The translations under genes were made by a program, and so were the position numbers. Of a stretch of 64,000 bases of DNA, positions 1 to 8,978 are shown one piece after another (positions within the stretch are counted from its first letter, which is position 1; every line of letters begins with the position of its first letter). Origin of the DNA: Achromobacter insuavis (GTDB taxonomy: Bacteria > Pseudomonadota > Gammaproteobacteria > Burkholderiales > Burkholderiaceae_B); NCBI RefSeq assembly GCF_902859645.1, contig NZ_CADIJR010000033.1:1-64000 (forward strand). Direction: 5' to 3'. The notes below the pieces were generated by a model. That model saw only the letters and a program-made list of their open reading frames with translations. It was not told the DNA's origin and searched no databases.

Positions 1-443
1 CCAGCCAGCTGGCCGACGGCGCCGCCGCGGTGCTGCTGGCGGATCGCGCCGTGGCGCTGGCCGACGGGCTGCGGCCGCAGGCGCGGTTCCGCGCGCGCGT
101 GGCGATCGGCTCGGACCCGGTGTTGCAGCTGACTGGCGTCATCCCCGCCACCGATCAGGCCCTGGCGCGCGCCGGCCTGCGGCTGGCGGATATCGACTGG
201 ATCGAGATCAACGAGGCCTTCGCCAGCGTGGTGCTGGCCTGGCTGAAGACGCTGGGCGCGGATCCGTCGAAGGTCAACCCGTGGGGCGGGGCCATCGCCC
301 ATGGTCATCCCTTGGGCGCGACCGGCGCGGCGTTGATGGCCAAGATGCTGGCGGGACTGCGCGCCACCGGCGGCCAGTTCGGGCTGCAGGTCATGTGCAT
401 CGGCCATGGCATGGCGACCGCGACGATCATCGAACGCCTATGA
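1..443 (+). CDS. Thiolase / acetyl-CoA acetyltransferase, C-terminal part
   Basis: The 3' end of a thiolase gene that begins before the window; about 147 codons remain. Thiolases join or cleave acyl-CoA units in fatty-acid or polyketide-like catabolism in the cytoplasm. The catalytic histidine block [11 protein letters not shown] lies near nt 298-330 and the second catalytic cysteine is in CIGHGMA (codon at nt 396). The family usually has CxGGG here, so His and Met replace the customary glycines; this occurs in some catabolic thiolases. The stop codon overlaps the start of the downstream TetR gene (ATGA), so the two are co-transcribed. Family certain, substrate unknown. Confidence 0.9.
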   Translation, partial: SQLADGAAAVLLADRAVALADGLRPQARFRARVAIGSDPVLQLTGVIPATDQALARAGLRLADIDWIEINEAFASVVLAWLKTLGADPSKVNPWGGAIAHGHPLGATGAALMAKMLAGLRATGGQFGLQVMCIGHGMATATIIERL

Positions 444-1093
444 GCCGGATCGACAGGGACGACCTGGGCGCGGCGCCGATCGGACACGAGGACGGCGCGG
501 AATCGCTGCGTCGCGCCGAGGTGATCCTGACGGCGGCCCGCCTGTTCCGCAAGCATGGCTACGAGCGCACCACGGTGCGCGAGCTGGCGCGCGCCGTGGG
601 CCTGCAGTCCGGCAGTCTGTTCCACCATTTCCGCAGCAAGGAGGAAATCCTGGTGGCGGTGATGAACAACGGCATCCAGGAAGTGCTGGATGCGGGCCGC
701 CAGGCCCTGGCGTTGTACCAGGCGCCGGCCGACCGGCTGGCGGCGCTGTTTCGCGTGCACATGTGGAGCATGCTGCACGGCGCTGGCGGCGATGCCATGA
801 ATGCGCTGGTCTACGAGTGGCGCAGCCTGTCGGCGCCGAGCCAGGCCAGCGTCAAGGGGTTGAGCGACCGCTACGAGGCGATGTGGCAGGACGCAGTGGC
901 GGCGGCGGTGGCCGCCGGCCTGCTGCGCGGCGACGCGCGCGTGATCAAGCGGTGCGTGCTGGGCGCGATGAACCTGACGGTGCAGTGGTACAAGCCCGAC
1001 GGCCGGCTGCGGCCGGCGGCGTTCATCGATGAGATGCTGCGGGCCAGCCTGCCGGCGTTGCCGGAGGGGGCGGGGCGCTGGCCGGTGGCATGA
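440..1093 (+). CDS. TetR/AcrR family transcriptional regulator
   Basis: A 217-residue repressor. The N-terminal TetR helix-turn-helix spans roughly residues 26-72: the [12 protein letters not shown] recognition region (44-55) followed by the characteristic SGSLFHHF segment (57-64) and SKEEIL. The remainder is an all-helical ligand-binding domain. The start is fixed by a 4-base ATGA overlap with the preceding thiolase stop, so translation is probably coupled. It likely controls the upstream acyl-CoA operon, most of which is outside the window, in response to an acyl-CoA or acid; that is inferred from context only. Confidence 0.9.
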   Translation: MSRIDRDDLGAAPIGHEDGAESLRRAEVILTAARLFRKHGYERTTVRELARAVGLQSGSLFHHFRSKEEILVAVMNNGIQEVLDAGRQALALYQAPADRLAALFRVHMWSMLHGAGGDAMNALVYEWRSLSAPSQASVKGLSDRYEAMWQDAVAAAVAAGLLRGDARVIKRCVLGAMNLTVQWYKPDGRLRPAAFIDEMLRASLPALPEGAGRWPVA

Positions 1094-1106
1094 AGCGCCC
1101 GGCGGA

Positions 1107-1934
1107 TCAGGCGCTGCCCGGCCAGTAATGGCTGTCCGGCAGCGCGCGCGCGCCGAAGATCGCCTGGCCGACGCGCACCAGGGTGGCGCCTTCTTCGATG
1201 GCGATCTCGAAGTCGCCGGACATGCCCATCGACAGTTCGTCCAGGTGGATGCCCGCGGGCGCTTCCTGGCGCAGGCGGTCGCGCAGGCCGCGCAGCAGCA
1301 CGAAGCACTGGCGCACGCGTTCGGCCTCGCTGGAGAACAGCGCCAGCGTCATGAGGCCGCGCACGCGCAGCGCGGAGTAGGCCGGCAGCGCCTGGAGGAA
1401 GGCCGCCACGTCGTCGGGCGCCAGGCCATACTTGCTGGGCTCGCCGGAGGTGTTGACCTGCACGAACACGTCCAGCGCGCGGCCCTCGGCCTGCAGGCGC
1501 CGGTCCAGCGCCTCGGCCAGCCGCAGGCTGTCCAGCGCCTGGAACTCGCTGGCGAACTGCGCCACCAGCTTGGCCTTGTTGGTCTGCAGGTGGCCGATGA
1601 CCGACCAGCGCAGATCGGCCAGGTCGGCGGTGTTTTCCCATTTGCGGTGGGCTTCCTGCACCTTGTTCTCGCCCAGCAGGCGGCAGCCGGCGGCGTGGGC
1701 CAGCCGGATGCGGGATTCGTCCATGGTCTTGCTGACCGGCAGCAATTGCACGCTGGCCGGATCGCGCCCGACGCGATCGCAGGCGGCCGCCATGCGGGCG
1801 TGGATCGTCGCTAGGTTGTGCTGGAAATCCTCGACGCTGAGGGCCTGCGGGTAGCGGCCATGCTGGTCGTGCCGGGTCTGGGTGTCACCGTCGGCCGGCG
1901 TGGCCGCGGCGCTGTCGGGGGAAGTCGTCATCAT
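1107..1934 (-). CDS. YggS-type pyridoxal-phosphate homeostasis protein
   Basis: A single-domain PLP-binding protein (275 residues) of the YggS/PLPBP family, which has an alanine-racemase-like barrel and helps balance cytoplasmic vitamin B6 and amino/keto acid pools without known catalysis. The PLP lysine is in LLPVSKT, and the conserved WSVIGHLQTNK and MGMSGDF-A motifs are present. Two adjacent ATG codons (1934 and 1931) sit on the stop codon of the benE-like gene upstream (AATGATG), so the start lies at the junction and the genes are coupled. It usually neighbours proC; here it follows a transporter instead. There is an N-terminal extension of about 35 residues before the conserved fold. Confidence 0.9.
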   Translation of the reverse strand: MMTTSPDSAAATPADGDTQTRHDQHGRYPQALSVEDFQHNLATIHARMAAACDRVGRDPASVQLLPVSKTMDESRIRLAHAAGCRLLGENKVQEAHRKWENTADLADLRWSVIGHLQTNKAKLVAQFASEFQALDSLRLAEALDRRLQAEGRALDVFVQVNTSGEPSKYGLAPDDVAAFLQALPAYSALRVRGLMTLALFSSEAERVRQCFVLLRGLRDRLRQEAPAGIHLDELSMGMSGDFEIAIEEGATLVRVGQAIFGARALPDSHYWPGSA

Positions 1935-3178
1935 TTCACCAGTTGCTTGTGCGCGGAGTCGGAACGCGTCGATGCAGTGTAACGGGCCGCGCGCCATGGC
2001 AGGCGGCCGTTGAGCAGGGCGTGCGCCAGCAGGCCGATCACCAGGCCCCAGAAGGCGCCGCCGATGCCGAACAGCTTGATGTTGGCGGCGGCCGCCAGGA
2101 AGGTGATGAGCGAGGCCTCGCGCGATTTGGCGTCGGCCAGCGCGCTGGCCAGGCTGCCGCCGATGGTGCCCAGCAGGGCCAGGCCCGCCAAGGTGGTGAT
2201 GAAGGCGGCCGGCAGCGCCATGAACACGGCGGCCAGCGTCACGCCGAAGATGCCGACCAGGATGTAGAAGACGCCCGCGGCGACGCCGGCGATCCAGCGC
2301 TTGGACGGGTCGTCATGGGCTTCGCGGCCGGTGCAGATGGCGGCGGTGATGGCGGCCAGGTTGAAGGCATGCGAGCCGAACGGCGCCATCAGCAGCGAGC
2401 CCAGGCCGGTGAGGGTGACGATAGGGTTGGCGCTGGTCTTGAAGCCGTCGTTGCGCAGCACCAGCATGCCGGGCATGTACTGGCCCGTCAGCGTGATCAG
2501 GAACAGCGGCAGCGCCACGCTCAGCAGTCCGTTGAGCGAGAACGCGGGCGCGGTGAAGACGGGCGCGGCGAATTCCAGCCGCAGCCCCGACAGGTCGACC
2601 CGATCCTGCGCCAGCAGCAGCGCCAGGCCGGACACCAGGATGCCGACCACGGCGTAGCGCGCCGTATAGCGCTTGAGCGCGACATAGGCCAGGATCAGCC
2701 AGCCCACCAGCAACGGGTCCAGGCTCATGCCGCCGAAGGCGCCGATGCCGAACGGCAGCAGGATGCCCGCCAGCAGGCCGGCGGCCACGCCCGGGGGGAT
2801 GAGGCGGATGGCCTTGTCGAAATAGCCGGACAGTCCGAGCAGGACGAAGGCGGCGGCCGAGATCAGGTAGGCGCCGATGGCCTCGGCATACGGCGTGGTC
2901 GCCAGGGCCGTGACCAGGAAGGCGGCGGCGGGCGTGGACCAGGCGGTGATGACCGGTTCGCGGCTGAGCCAGCTCAGCACGATGCCGGTGATGCCCACGC
3001 CGATCGACACCGACCAGACCCAGGAGGCGGTCAGCGCCGGACTGAGACCGGCGACCTTGGCGGCCTGGAACACCAGGATGAAGGTGCCGCCGTAGTTGAC
3101 GATCACCGAGATCAGGCCGGCGACGATGGGATGGACGAGATCGCGCGGAAGCAGGGAGGAGGCGCTGGGGGAGGACAT
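1931..3178 (-). CDS. benE: BenE-family benzoate/H+ symporter
   Basis: A 415-residue inner-membrane protein, hydrophobic over most of its length with about 11-12 predicted transmembrane segments, matching the BenE family (about 390-400 residues) that imports benzoate with protons. Recognisable stretches are the N-terminal VNYGGTFILVFQAAKVAG and the WSTPAAAFL and PPGVAAGLLAGILLPFG segments. It is transcribed away from a MocR-type regulator, with 178 bases between the starts, so that regulator may control it. The true substrate is not visible from the sequence; no benzoate catabolic genes lie nearby. Confidence 0.85.
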   Translation of the reverse strand: MSSPSASSLLPRDLVHPIVAGLISVIVNYGGTFILVFQAAKVAGLSPALTASWVWSVSIGVGITGIVLSWLSREPVITAWSTPAAAFLVTALATTPYAEAIGAYLISAAAFVLLGLSGYFDKAIRLIPPGVAAGLLAGILLPFGIGAFGGMSLDPLLVGWLILAYVALKRYTARYAVVGILVSGLALLLAQDRVDLSGLRLEFAAPVFTAPAFSLNGLLSVALPLFLITLTGQYMPGMLVLRNDGFKTSANPIVTLTGLGSLLMAPFGSHAFNLAAITAAICTGREAHDDPSKRWIAGVAAGVFYILVGIFGVTLAAVFMALPAAFITTLAGLALLGTIGGSLASALADAKSREASLITFLAAAANIKLFGIGGAFWGLVIGLLAHALLNGRLPWRAARYTASTRSDSAHKQLVK

Positions 3179-3216
3179 GGGGGGCGAGGGGATGCGGGAT
3201 GGGTTGAGTGGCAGCC

Positions 3217-3281
3217 CACTTTGTAGCGCCGTATTGGACTGTCACGTCAGTACACTTTATCGTTCCAGGCCAGACCACTTT
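3217..3281. promoter_or_regulatory. Divergent control region with three CACTTT direct repeats
   Basis: Between the benE-like gene and the MocR regulator, the hexamer CACTTT occurs at 3217, 3253 and 3276 in the same orientation. MocR/PdxR regulators commonly bind short direct repeats in the divergent promoter region they share with a target gene, so these are candidate operators. A possible sigma70 promoter for the MocR gene is TTGGAC (near 3234) with 17 bases before TTATCG, which is weak. No binding evidence is available from sequence alone. Confidence 0.3.
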
Positions 3282-3356
3282 TTTAGCCCGGCGCGGCCGG
3301 CCGCGACTAGAATGGTCGCCTTTCATCGACGCTTTCATGGCCTTCGGACAGACCGC

Positions 3357-4868
3357 ATGAGCAAGACCTTCGCGCTGGATACCCTGAAGATCCGCATGGG
3401 CGACGCCGACCTGGCGCCGCTCGATCTGCATCTGCGCATCCAGCGTGCCCTGCGCGCGCTGGTGCTGGACGGCGATCTGGACCCGGGCGTGAAACTGCCC
3501 GCCACGCGCGCGCTGGCGCAGTCGCTGGGCGTGGCCCGCGACACGGTCGAAAACGCCTACGTGCAGTTGCAGCGCGACGGCTTCATCGCGCGGCGCAAGG
3601 GCTCGGGCAGCTACGTGTCCGAGACCATCGGCACCGAACTGCGCGGATCGGCGCGGCGCCGCCCGCCGGCCCGCGAACGCCGGCCCGAGGCGCCGCAACC
3701 GGCCGCGCCGACGGCGGGCCTGAGCCGGCGCGGGGGCGCGATCTTCGACAGCGGCGGCGTGGCCGACCAGCAGACGATCCAGGCCTTCGCCACCGGCCTG
3801 CCCGAGACCCGCACCTTTCCGACCGGCGTGTGGGAACGGCTGCAGCGGCAGGTGATGAAGGATCATCGCGGCACGGTGCTGCTGCATGGCGATCCGCAGG
3901 GCGCCGAGCCCTTGCGCAAGGCTATCGCGACCTACCTGAACCTGGAGCGCGGCGCCAAGGTCCGCGCCGAGCAGATCGTGGTGCTGAGCAGCACGCGCCA
4001 GGCGCTGTTCCTGTGCGCGCAGCTGCTGGTGGACGCGGGCAAGCCGATCCTGCTGGAGAATCCGGGCTACTTCGGCGCCCGCAAGGCATTCGAATTCGCC
4101 GAGGCCCGGGTGGTGCCGATCGATGTCGACGCGCAGGGCATCCGCACCGACCTGCTGCGGGCCGACCGCAGCGGCGCCAGCTGCGTCTACGTGACGCCGT
4201 CGCACCAGTATCCGACCGGGGCGACCCTGTCGCTGGAGCGGCGGCTCGACCTGACGCGCTGGGCGGCCGAGAGCGGCAAGTGGATCATCGAGGACGACTA
4301 CGACAGCGAATTCCATTACGACGGCCTGCCGACCGCCTGCGTGCAGGGGCTGGACCGGCATGGCCGCACGATATACCTCGGCACCTTCAGCAAGACGCTC
4401 TATCCGGGCCTGCGGATGGGCTACATGGCACTGCCGGACGAGCTGGTCGGCGCCTTCAGCCGCGCGCGCAGCATCGTTGACGGCCATACGCCGCAGATCC
4501 TGCAACTGACGCTGGCGCGCTTCATGGCCGACGGCCACTACAACGCGCACGTGCGGGCCATGCGCAAGCTGTACGCGGCGCGGCGCGAGGCGATGCTGGC
4601 GGCGGTCGGCAAACACCTGGCGGGGGTGGCGCGCGCGCTGCGCCCCGAGGGCGGGCTGCAGGTGCCCTGCCTGCTGGAGCCGGGGTGGTCGGAGGCGGAC
4701 ACCATCCGCCGCGCCGCGCAGGCCGGCCTGGTGTTGCCGGGCCTGGCGCGGCTGTATGCGGGCACGCCGGCGCTGCAAGGCTGGCTGCTGGGCTATGCCT
4801 CGCTGAGCGCGCACGAGATCGATCTCGCCATGCGGCGCCTGGCGGTCGCGATAAGGAAGAAGGGGTAG
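3357..4868 (+). CDS. MocR/PdxR-family regulator (GntR DNA-binding domain fused to aminotransferase fold)
   Basis: A 503-residue protein. Residues about 20-90 are a GntR winged helix (LPATRALAQSLGVARDTVENAY and the wing RRKGSGSYVS). From about 130 on it is a fold-type I aminotransferase domain, with VTPSHQYPTGATLS, IIEDDYDSEFHYDG and the PLP lysine K346 in TFSKTLYPGLRMGY. Such regulators sense PLP or an amino compound and control a divergent gene, here the BenE-like transporter, or pyridoxal genes as for PdxR. The YggS protein two genes away is also PLP-linked, which makes a vitamin B6 link conceivable. ATG at 3357 is chosen because the domain begins right after it. Confidence 0.9.
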   Translation: MSKTFALDTLKIRMGDADLAPLDLHLRIQRALRALVLDGDLDPGVKLPATRALAQSLGVARDTVENAYVQLQRDGFIARRKGSGSYVSETIGTELRGSARRRPPARERRPEAPQPAAPTAGLSRRGGAIFDSGGVADQQTIQAFATGLPETRTFPTGVWERLQRQVMKDHRGTVLLHGDPQGAEPLRKAIATYLNLERGAKVRAEQIVVLSSTRQALFLCAQLLVDAGKPILLENPGYFGARKAFEFAEARVVPIDVDAQGIRTDLLRADRSGASCVYVTPSHQYPTGATLSLERRLDLTRWAAESGKWIIEDDYDSEFHYDGLPTACVQGLDRHGRTIYLGTFSKTLYPGLRMGYMALPDELVGAFSRARSIVDGHTPQILQLTLARFMADGHYNAHVRAMRKLYAARREAMLAAVGKHLAGVARALRPEGGLQVPCLLEPGWSEADTIRRAAQAGLVLPGLARLYAGTPALQGWLLGYASLSAHEIDLAMRRLAVAIRKKG

Positions 4869-4905
4869 GGCGGCGCCACGCACGGCGGCCGCCCGTCGCG
4901 CGGGA

Positions 4906-5229
4906 TCAGCCCTTGCGCTTGAGGAAGGCGCCGACGCCGCAGGCCACCGCGATCGCCAGCAGGGCGGCCGCGATGGTCAGGAGGAAATCGGCTTCGCCGT
5001 GGTAGCCGCCGCCGGTCACGCCGCCAGCGACGCTGCCCATCCAGATCACCGCCGTGACCAGCGTGCCGGTCAGGGCCAGCGCGGTGGCCAGGCACAGCGC
5101 GATGAACAGCGGCGTGCGGCGCACGGGCGCGGGGCCCGTGGCGTAGCCGCCGCGGCCGCGGCGGGGTTGCATCACCATGAAGAACAGCGCCGCAACCACC
5201 GCGGCCAGCATCAGGATCTTGACGATCAT
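4906..5229 (-). CDS. Small membrane protein, function unknown
   Basis: A 107-residue protein with three hydrophobic stretches: residues 1-20 (signal-anchor-like), about 42-66 and about 84-102. A Gly/Arg-rich linker follows the first segment and the protein ends in KRKG. I recognise no family. It lies 15 bases downstream of lysS on the same strand and is probably the last gene of that transcription unit. Its start has no overlap with lysS. Confidence 0.6.
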   Translation of the reverse strand: MIVKILMLAAVVAALFFMVMQPRRGRGGYATGPAPVRRTPLFIALCLATALALTGTLVTAVIWMGSVAGGVTGGGYHGEADFLLTIAAALLAIAVACGVGAFLKRKG

Positions 5230-5244
5230 GACGCCGCCCGCGTC

Positions 5245-6768
5245 TTAGTCTTCACGGCGCAGGTGCGGGAAGAGGATGACGTCGCGGATGCTGGGGCTGT
5301 CGGTCAGCAGCATGACCAGGCGGTCGATGCCGATGCCGCAGCCGCCCGTCGGGGGCATGCCGTATTCCAGCGCGCGGATGTAGTCGGCGTCGTAGTACAT
5401 CGCTTCCTCGTCGCCGGCATCCTTGGCCTCGACCTGCGAGCGGAAACGCTCGGCCTGGTCTTCGGGGTCGTTCAGTTCGGAGAAGCCGTTGGCGATCTCG
5501 CGGCCCGTCATGAACAGCTCGAAGCGCTCGGTGATGCCTTCGCGGCTGTCGGAGGCGCGCGCCAGCGGCGACACTTCGACCGGGTAGTCGATGATGTACG
5601 TGGGGTTCCACAGCTTGGCTTCGGCGGTCTCTTCGAACAGCGCCAGCTGCAGCGCGCCCAGGCCGGCGCGCGACAGCACCGGGCCGTCGGCGTCGGCGCC
5701 CAGCTTCTTGAGCTCGGCGCGCACGAAGGCCGGGTCGTCCAGTTGCGCCTGGGTGTAGCCCGGGGCGTACTTGAGGATGGCTTCGCAGATGGTCAGGCGG
5801 TCGAACGGCTTGGACAGATCCAGCTCGCGTTCCTGGTAGGTCAGCACGGCGCTGCCGGTGGCCGAGATGGCGGCCTGGCGGATCAGTTCCTCGGTGAAGT
5901 CCATCAGCCAGCGGTAGTCCGCGAAGGCCGCGTAGAACTCCATCATCGTGAATTCCGGATTGTGGCGCGGGCTCACGCCTTCATTGCGGAAGTTGCGGTT
6001 GACCTCGAACACGCGTTCGAAGCCGCCGACGATGAGGCGCTTGAGGTAGAGCTCGGGCGCGATGCGCAGGAACATTTCCATGTCCAGCGCGTTGTGGTGC
6101 GTGACGAAGGGCTTGGCCGCCGCGCCGCCCGGGATCGGGTGCAGCATGGGCGTTTCGACTTCGAGGAAGCCGGCGTTCAGCATGAACTGGCGGATGCTGC
6201 CCACGGCCTTGCTGCGCGCCTCGAAGGTGCGGCGCGTGGCGTCGGTCATGATGAGGTCGACGTAGCGCTGGCGGTAGCGCAGTTCCTGGTCGGCCACGCC
6301 GTGGAACTTGTCCGGCAGCGGGCGCAGCGACTTGGACAGCAGGCGCGCCGTGGCGGCGTGCACCGACAGCTCGCCCTTGTTGGTCTTGAAGACCGACCCT
6401 TCGATCGCGATGATGTCGCCGATATCCCATTGCTTGAACGCGGCGTAGCTGTCTTCGCCGAGCGTGCCGCGGTCCAGGTAGATCTGGATGCGGCCGGTGC
6501 TGTCCTGCAGCGTGGCGAAGCTGGCCTTGCCCATGACGCGCTTGAGCATCATGCGGCCGGCGACCTTGACGGTGACGGGCGCGGCGGCCAGGGCTTCCTG
6601 CTCCTGGTCGTCGTACTTGTCGTGCAGGGCGGCGGCGCGGGCGTCGGGGACGAAATCGTTGGGATACGCGACCCCGGTCTCGCGCAGTTTGGCCAGCTTG
6701 GCGCGCCGTTCGGCGATCAAGCGGTTTTCATCCTGGGCGGGGGCCGGAGCGGTCGTGTGGTCGGTCAT
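5245..6768 (-). CDS. lysS: Lysyl-tRNA synthetase, class II
   Basis: 507 residues, the usual length for bacterial LysS, charging tRNA-Lys in the cytoplasm. The N-terminal OB-fold anticodon-binding domain (about residues 70-165) includes the [15 protein letters not shown] stretch. The catalytic domain carries class II motif 1 ([16 protein letters not shown]), motif 2 ([14 protein letters not shown], about 259-272) and motif 3 ([13 protein letters not shown], about 475-487). It lies in the classic prfB-lysS arrangement, though here an SDR gene separates the two. It starts 10 bases after the SDR stop. Confidence 0.98.
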   Translation of the reverse strand: MTDHTTAPAPAQDENRLIAERRAKLAKLRETGVAYPNDFVPDARAAALHDKYDDQEQEALAAAPVTVKVAGRMMLKRVMGKASFATLQDSTGRIQIYLDRGTLGEDSYAAFKQWDIGDIIAIEGSVFKTNKGELSVHAATARLLSKSLRPLPDKFHGVADQELRYRQRYVDLIMTDATRRTFEARSKAVGSIRQFMLNAGFLEVETPMLHPIPGGAAAKPFVTHHNALDMEMFLRIAPELYLKRLIVGGFERVFEVNRNFRNEGVSPRHNPEFTMMEFYAAFADYRWLMDFTEELIRQAAISATGSAVLTYQERELDLSKPFDRLTICEAILKYAPGYTQAQLDDPAFVRAELKKLGADADGPVLSRAGLGALQLALFEETAEAKLWNPTYIIDYPVEVSPLARASDSREGITERFELFMTGREIANGFSELNDPEDQAERFRSQVEAKDAGDEEAMYYDADYIRALEYGMPPTGGCGIGIDRLVMLLTDSPSIRDVILFPHLRRED

Positions 6769-6778
6769 GGTCGGGGGA

Positions 6779-7534
6779 TCAGTCGTAATTGCGGATGTCG
6801 TCGATTTCGGTGGTGCCGAAGTCGTCGCGATCCAGGTAGGCGAGGATGCGGGAGGCCACGTTGGCGGGCGAGGACAGCTTGCCGGTGGCGTGGAAGTCCT
6901 GGAACTTGGCCAGCGCCGGGAAGCTCTTGGGATCGCTGGAACGGATGGCGGCCTGCATGTCGGTGTCGACGATGCCGGGCGCCAGCGAGACGACGCGCGC
7001 GCCGTCCTCGCCCTGTTCCTGCTTGACCACGCGCGAGTACATGTCGAGCGCGGCCTTGGTGGCGCAATACACGCCCCAGCCGGCGTTGGGATTGCGGCCG
7101 GCGCCGGACGAGATGTTGAGCACGCGGCGGTCCGCCTTGAGGTCTTCGACCGCGGCCAGGAAGCGCGCGGTCAGCAGCATCACGGCCGTCACGTTCAGGT
7201 TGAAGGCGGCGGCAATCGCCGGGCCGTCGATCAGCGCGTCGGTGCCGGACACGGGGTGCACGGTGCCGGCGTTGTTGATCAGCAGGTAGCGGCCGGCGTC
7301 GCGCGGCAGCGTGTCGCAGATGCGGCGCGCGGCCGCTTCCGCCGCGGCCAGGTCCGAGAGGTCCACGGACAGCTGCTCCAGCTGCGCGTCCTGCGAGCGG
7401 GCGTAGGCGGCCAGCTCGGGGTCTTCGCGGCGCGCCAGGGTGATCAGGCGGGTGCCCGGTTTGGCCAGGCCGCGCGCCATGGCGGCGCCGATGCCGCGCG
7501 AAGCGCCGGTGAGAATTGCGATGGTGTCAGACAT
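6779..7534 (-). CDS. Short-chain dehydrogenase/reductase, sepiapterin/benzil-reductase-like
   Basis: A 251-residue classical SDR with the Rossmann motif TGASRGIG at residues 9-16, LINNAGTV around 90, and the catalytic Tyr-Lys pair in [14 protein letters not shown], with Ser in NISSGAG. It resembles the YueD/benzil-reductase and sepiapterin-reductase group more than fatty-acid FabG enzymes; substrate unknown. It sits between prfB (42 bases upstream) and lysS (10 bases downstream), on the same strand as both, so it is an inserted member of a normally two-gene translation operon. Confidence 0.85.
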   Translation of the reverse strand: MSDTIAILTGASRGIGAAMARGLAKPGTRLITLARREDPELAAYARSQDAQLEQLSVDLSDLAAAEAAARRICDTLPRDAGRYLLINNAGTVHPVSGTDALIDGPAIAAAFNLNVTAVMLLTARFLAAVEDLKADRRVLNISSGAGRNPNAGWGVYCATKAALDMYSRVVKQEQGEDGARVVSLAPGIVDTDMQAAIRSSDPKSFPALAKFQDFHATGKLSSPANVASRILAYLDRDDFGTTEIDDIRNYD

Positions 7535-7576
7535 GCGTGAACCCTCGGGGTACGGTGGACGGAAGTATCGCGGAAC

Positions 7577-8681
7577 TTACACGCCTTGCTTGAGGCTGGC
7601 CTGGATGAAGGGATCCAGGTCGCCGTCCAGCACTTTCTGCGTGTTGGAGATTTCGACGTTGGTGCGCAGGTCCTTGATGCGGCTCTGGTCCAGCACGTAC
7701 GAGCGGATCTGGTGGCCCCAACCCACGTCGGTCTTGGAGTCTTCCAGCTTCTGCTGCTCGGCCATGCGGTTGCGCATTTCCAGTTCGTACAGCTTGGACT
7801 TGAGCATCTGCATCGCTTCGGCGCGGTTGCGGTGCTGCGAGCGGTCGTTCTGGCACTGCACCACGATCCCGGTCGGGATGTGCGTCAGGCGCACGGCCGA
7901 GTCGGTCTTGTTGATGTGCTGGCCGCCCGCGCCCGAGGCGCGGTAGGTGTCCACGCGCAGGTCGGCCGGATTCACTTCGACTTCGAAGGAATCGTCGACC
8001 TCGGGGTAGACGAACACGCTGGCGAACGAGGTGTGGCGGCCGCCCGACGAGTCGAACGGGCTCTTGCGCACCAGGCGGTGCACGCCGGTTTCCGTGCGCA
8101 GGTAGCCGAAGGCGTACTCGCCCTCGAGCTTGATGGTGGCGGACTTGATGCCGGCCACTTCGCCCTCGGATTCTTCCAGCACTTCGGCCTTGAAGCCCTT
8201 GCGCTCGGCGTACTTGAGGTACTGGCGCAGCAGCATCGAGGCCCAGTCCTGCGCTTCCGTGCCGCCCGCGCCTGCCTGGATGTCCAGGAAGCAGTTCAGG
8301 GGATCGGCCGGGTTCGAGAACATGCGGCGGAATTCGAGGCCTTCCAGCTTTTCCTGGAAGCCGTTGGCGTCCAGTTCGATGGATTCGAGCGTGGCGTCAT
8401 CGTCGTCGGCGGCGGCCAGTTCGAACAGTTCGTTCGAGTCGGCCAGGCCCGTGCCGAGCGCGGTGAGGGTCTCTACCACCTCTTCGAGGGATTTCTTTTC
8501 ACGGCCCAGGTCCTGGGCGTGCTTGGGGTCATTCCAGACGGCCGGGTCTTCGAGCTCGGCGTTTACGACCTGCAGGCGTTCGGTTTTGGCATCGTAGTCA
8601 AAGATACCTCCGTAGAGCCTGTTCGCGCTCCGCGTAGTCGGCGAGGCGGGCTGCGAGCTGGTTCTGACGTTCGGCTTCCAT
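7577..8681 (-). CDS. prfB: Peptide chain release factor 2, expressed by programmed +1 frameshift
   Basis: RF2 releases peptides at UGA and UAA codons. Translation starts at ATG 8681 and reads 27 codons ending in RRYL, then meets an in-frame TGA at 8600-8598. The sequence CTT TGA C (8603-8597) is the conserved RF2 slippery site, preceded by an internal Shine-Dalgarno-like GGAGGT (complement of 8606-8611). After the +1 shift, reading resumes at GAC (8599-8597) and continues 340 codons to 7577, giving about 367 residues, the normal RF2 size. The SPF anticodon-recognition tripeptide ([10 protein letters not shown]) and the GGQ catalytic motif ([11 protein letters not shown]) are present. Frameshifting falls when RF2 is abundant, which gives autoregulation. 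Confidence 0.97.
8597..8611 (-). promoter_or_regulatory. prfB programmed frameshift site
   Basis: On the minus strand GGAGGT (8611-8606) is followed within three bases by CTTTGAC. This is the standard RF2 recoding element: an internal Shine-Dalgarno, a slippery CUU codon and a UGA stop followed by C. The downstream frame starts exactly at the shifted position and encodes the rest of RF2. Confidence 0.95.
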
Positions 8682-8978
8682 GATGATTCCTGATGACTTT
8701 TGTGCGAAACCGGGCATTTTACCGTGTAAGCCGCCGTCCCGTGGGACGCGCCGGTACACAGGGGGACGGATGAAGCAGAAAACCCGTCCGGACAAGGTTC
8801 CGCCCGATTCCGCCGGTTCGTTCTAGGGGTTTGCGCGCAGAGGGCATAGTTGTTCAGTTTTTTGTCAACTACGGGGTTCTAGGCTTGGTCTGCCGGCCCA
8901 TATGTCCCCGCTGGGGGCGCGGGACCGGACAAGCTGCCGGTCCATGACCGGCCTATCCCGTCAGAGGAGGAGACATTG

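Noticed and set aside
2313-4883. 856-codon open frame on the minus strand across the MocR gene
   Set aside because: It is an antisense frame across two well-supported genes and has a low-complexity Arg/Ala/Gln composition.
4999-7026. 675-codon open frame on the plus strand opposite lysS
   Set aside because: Gly/Gln/Arg-rich translation with no family features; it mirrors the minus-strand lysS and SDR genes, as expected in high-GC DNA.
8598-8681. In-frame TGA early in prfB read as an inactivating mutation
   Set aside because: It is the programmed RF2 frameshift stop with its slippery codon and Shine-Dalgarno element.
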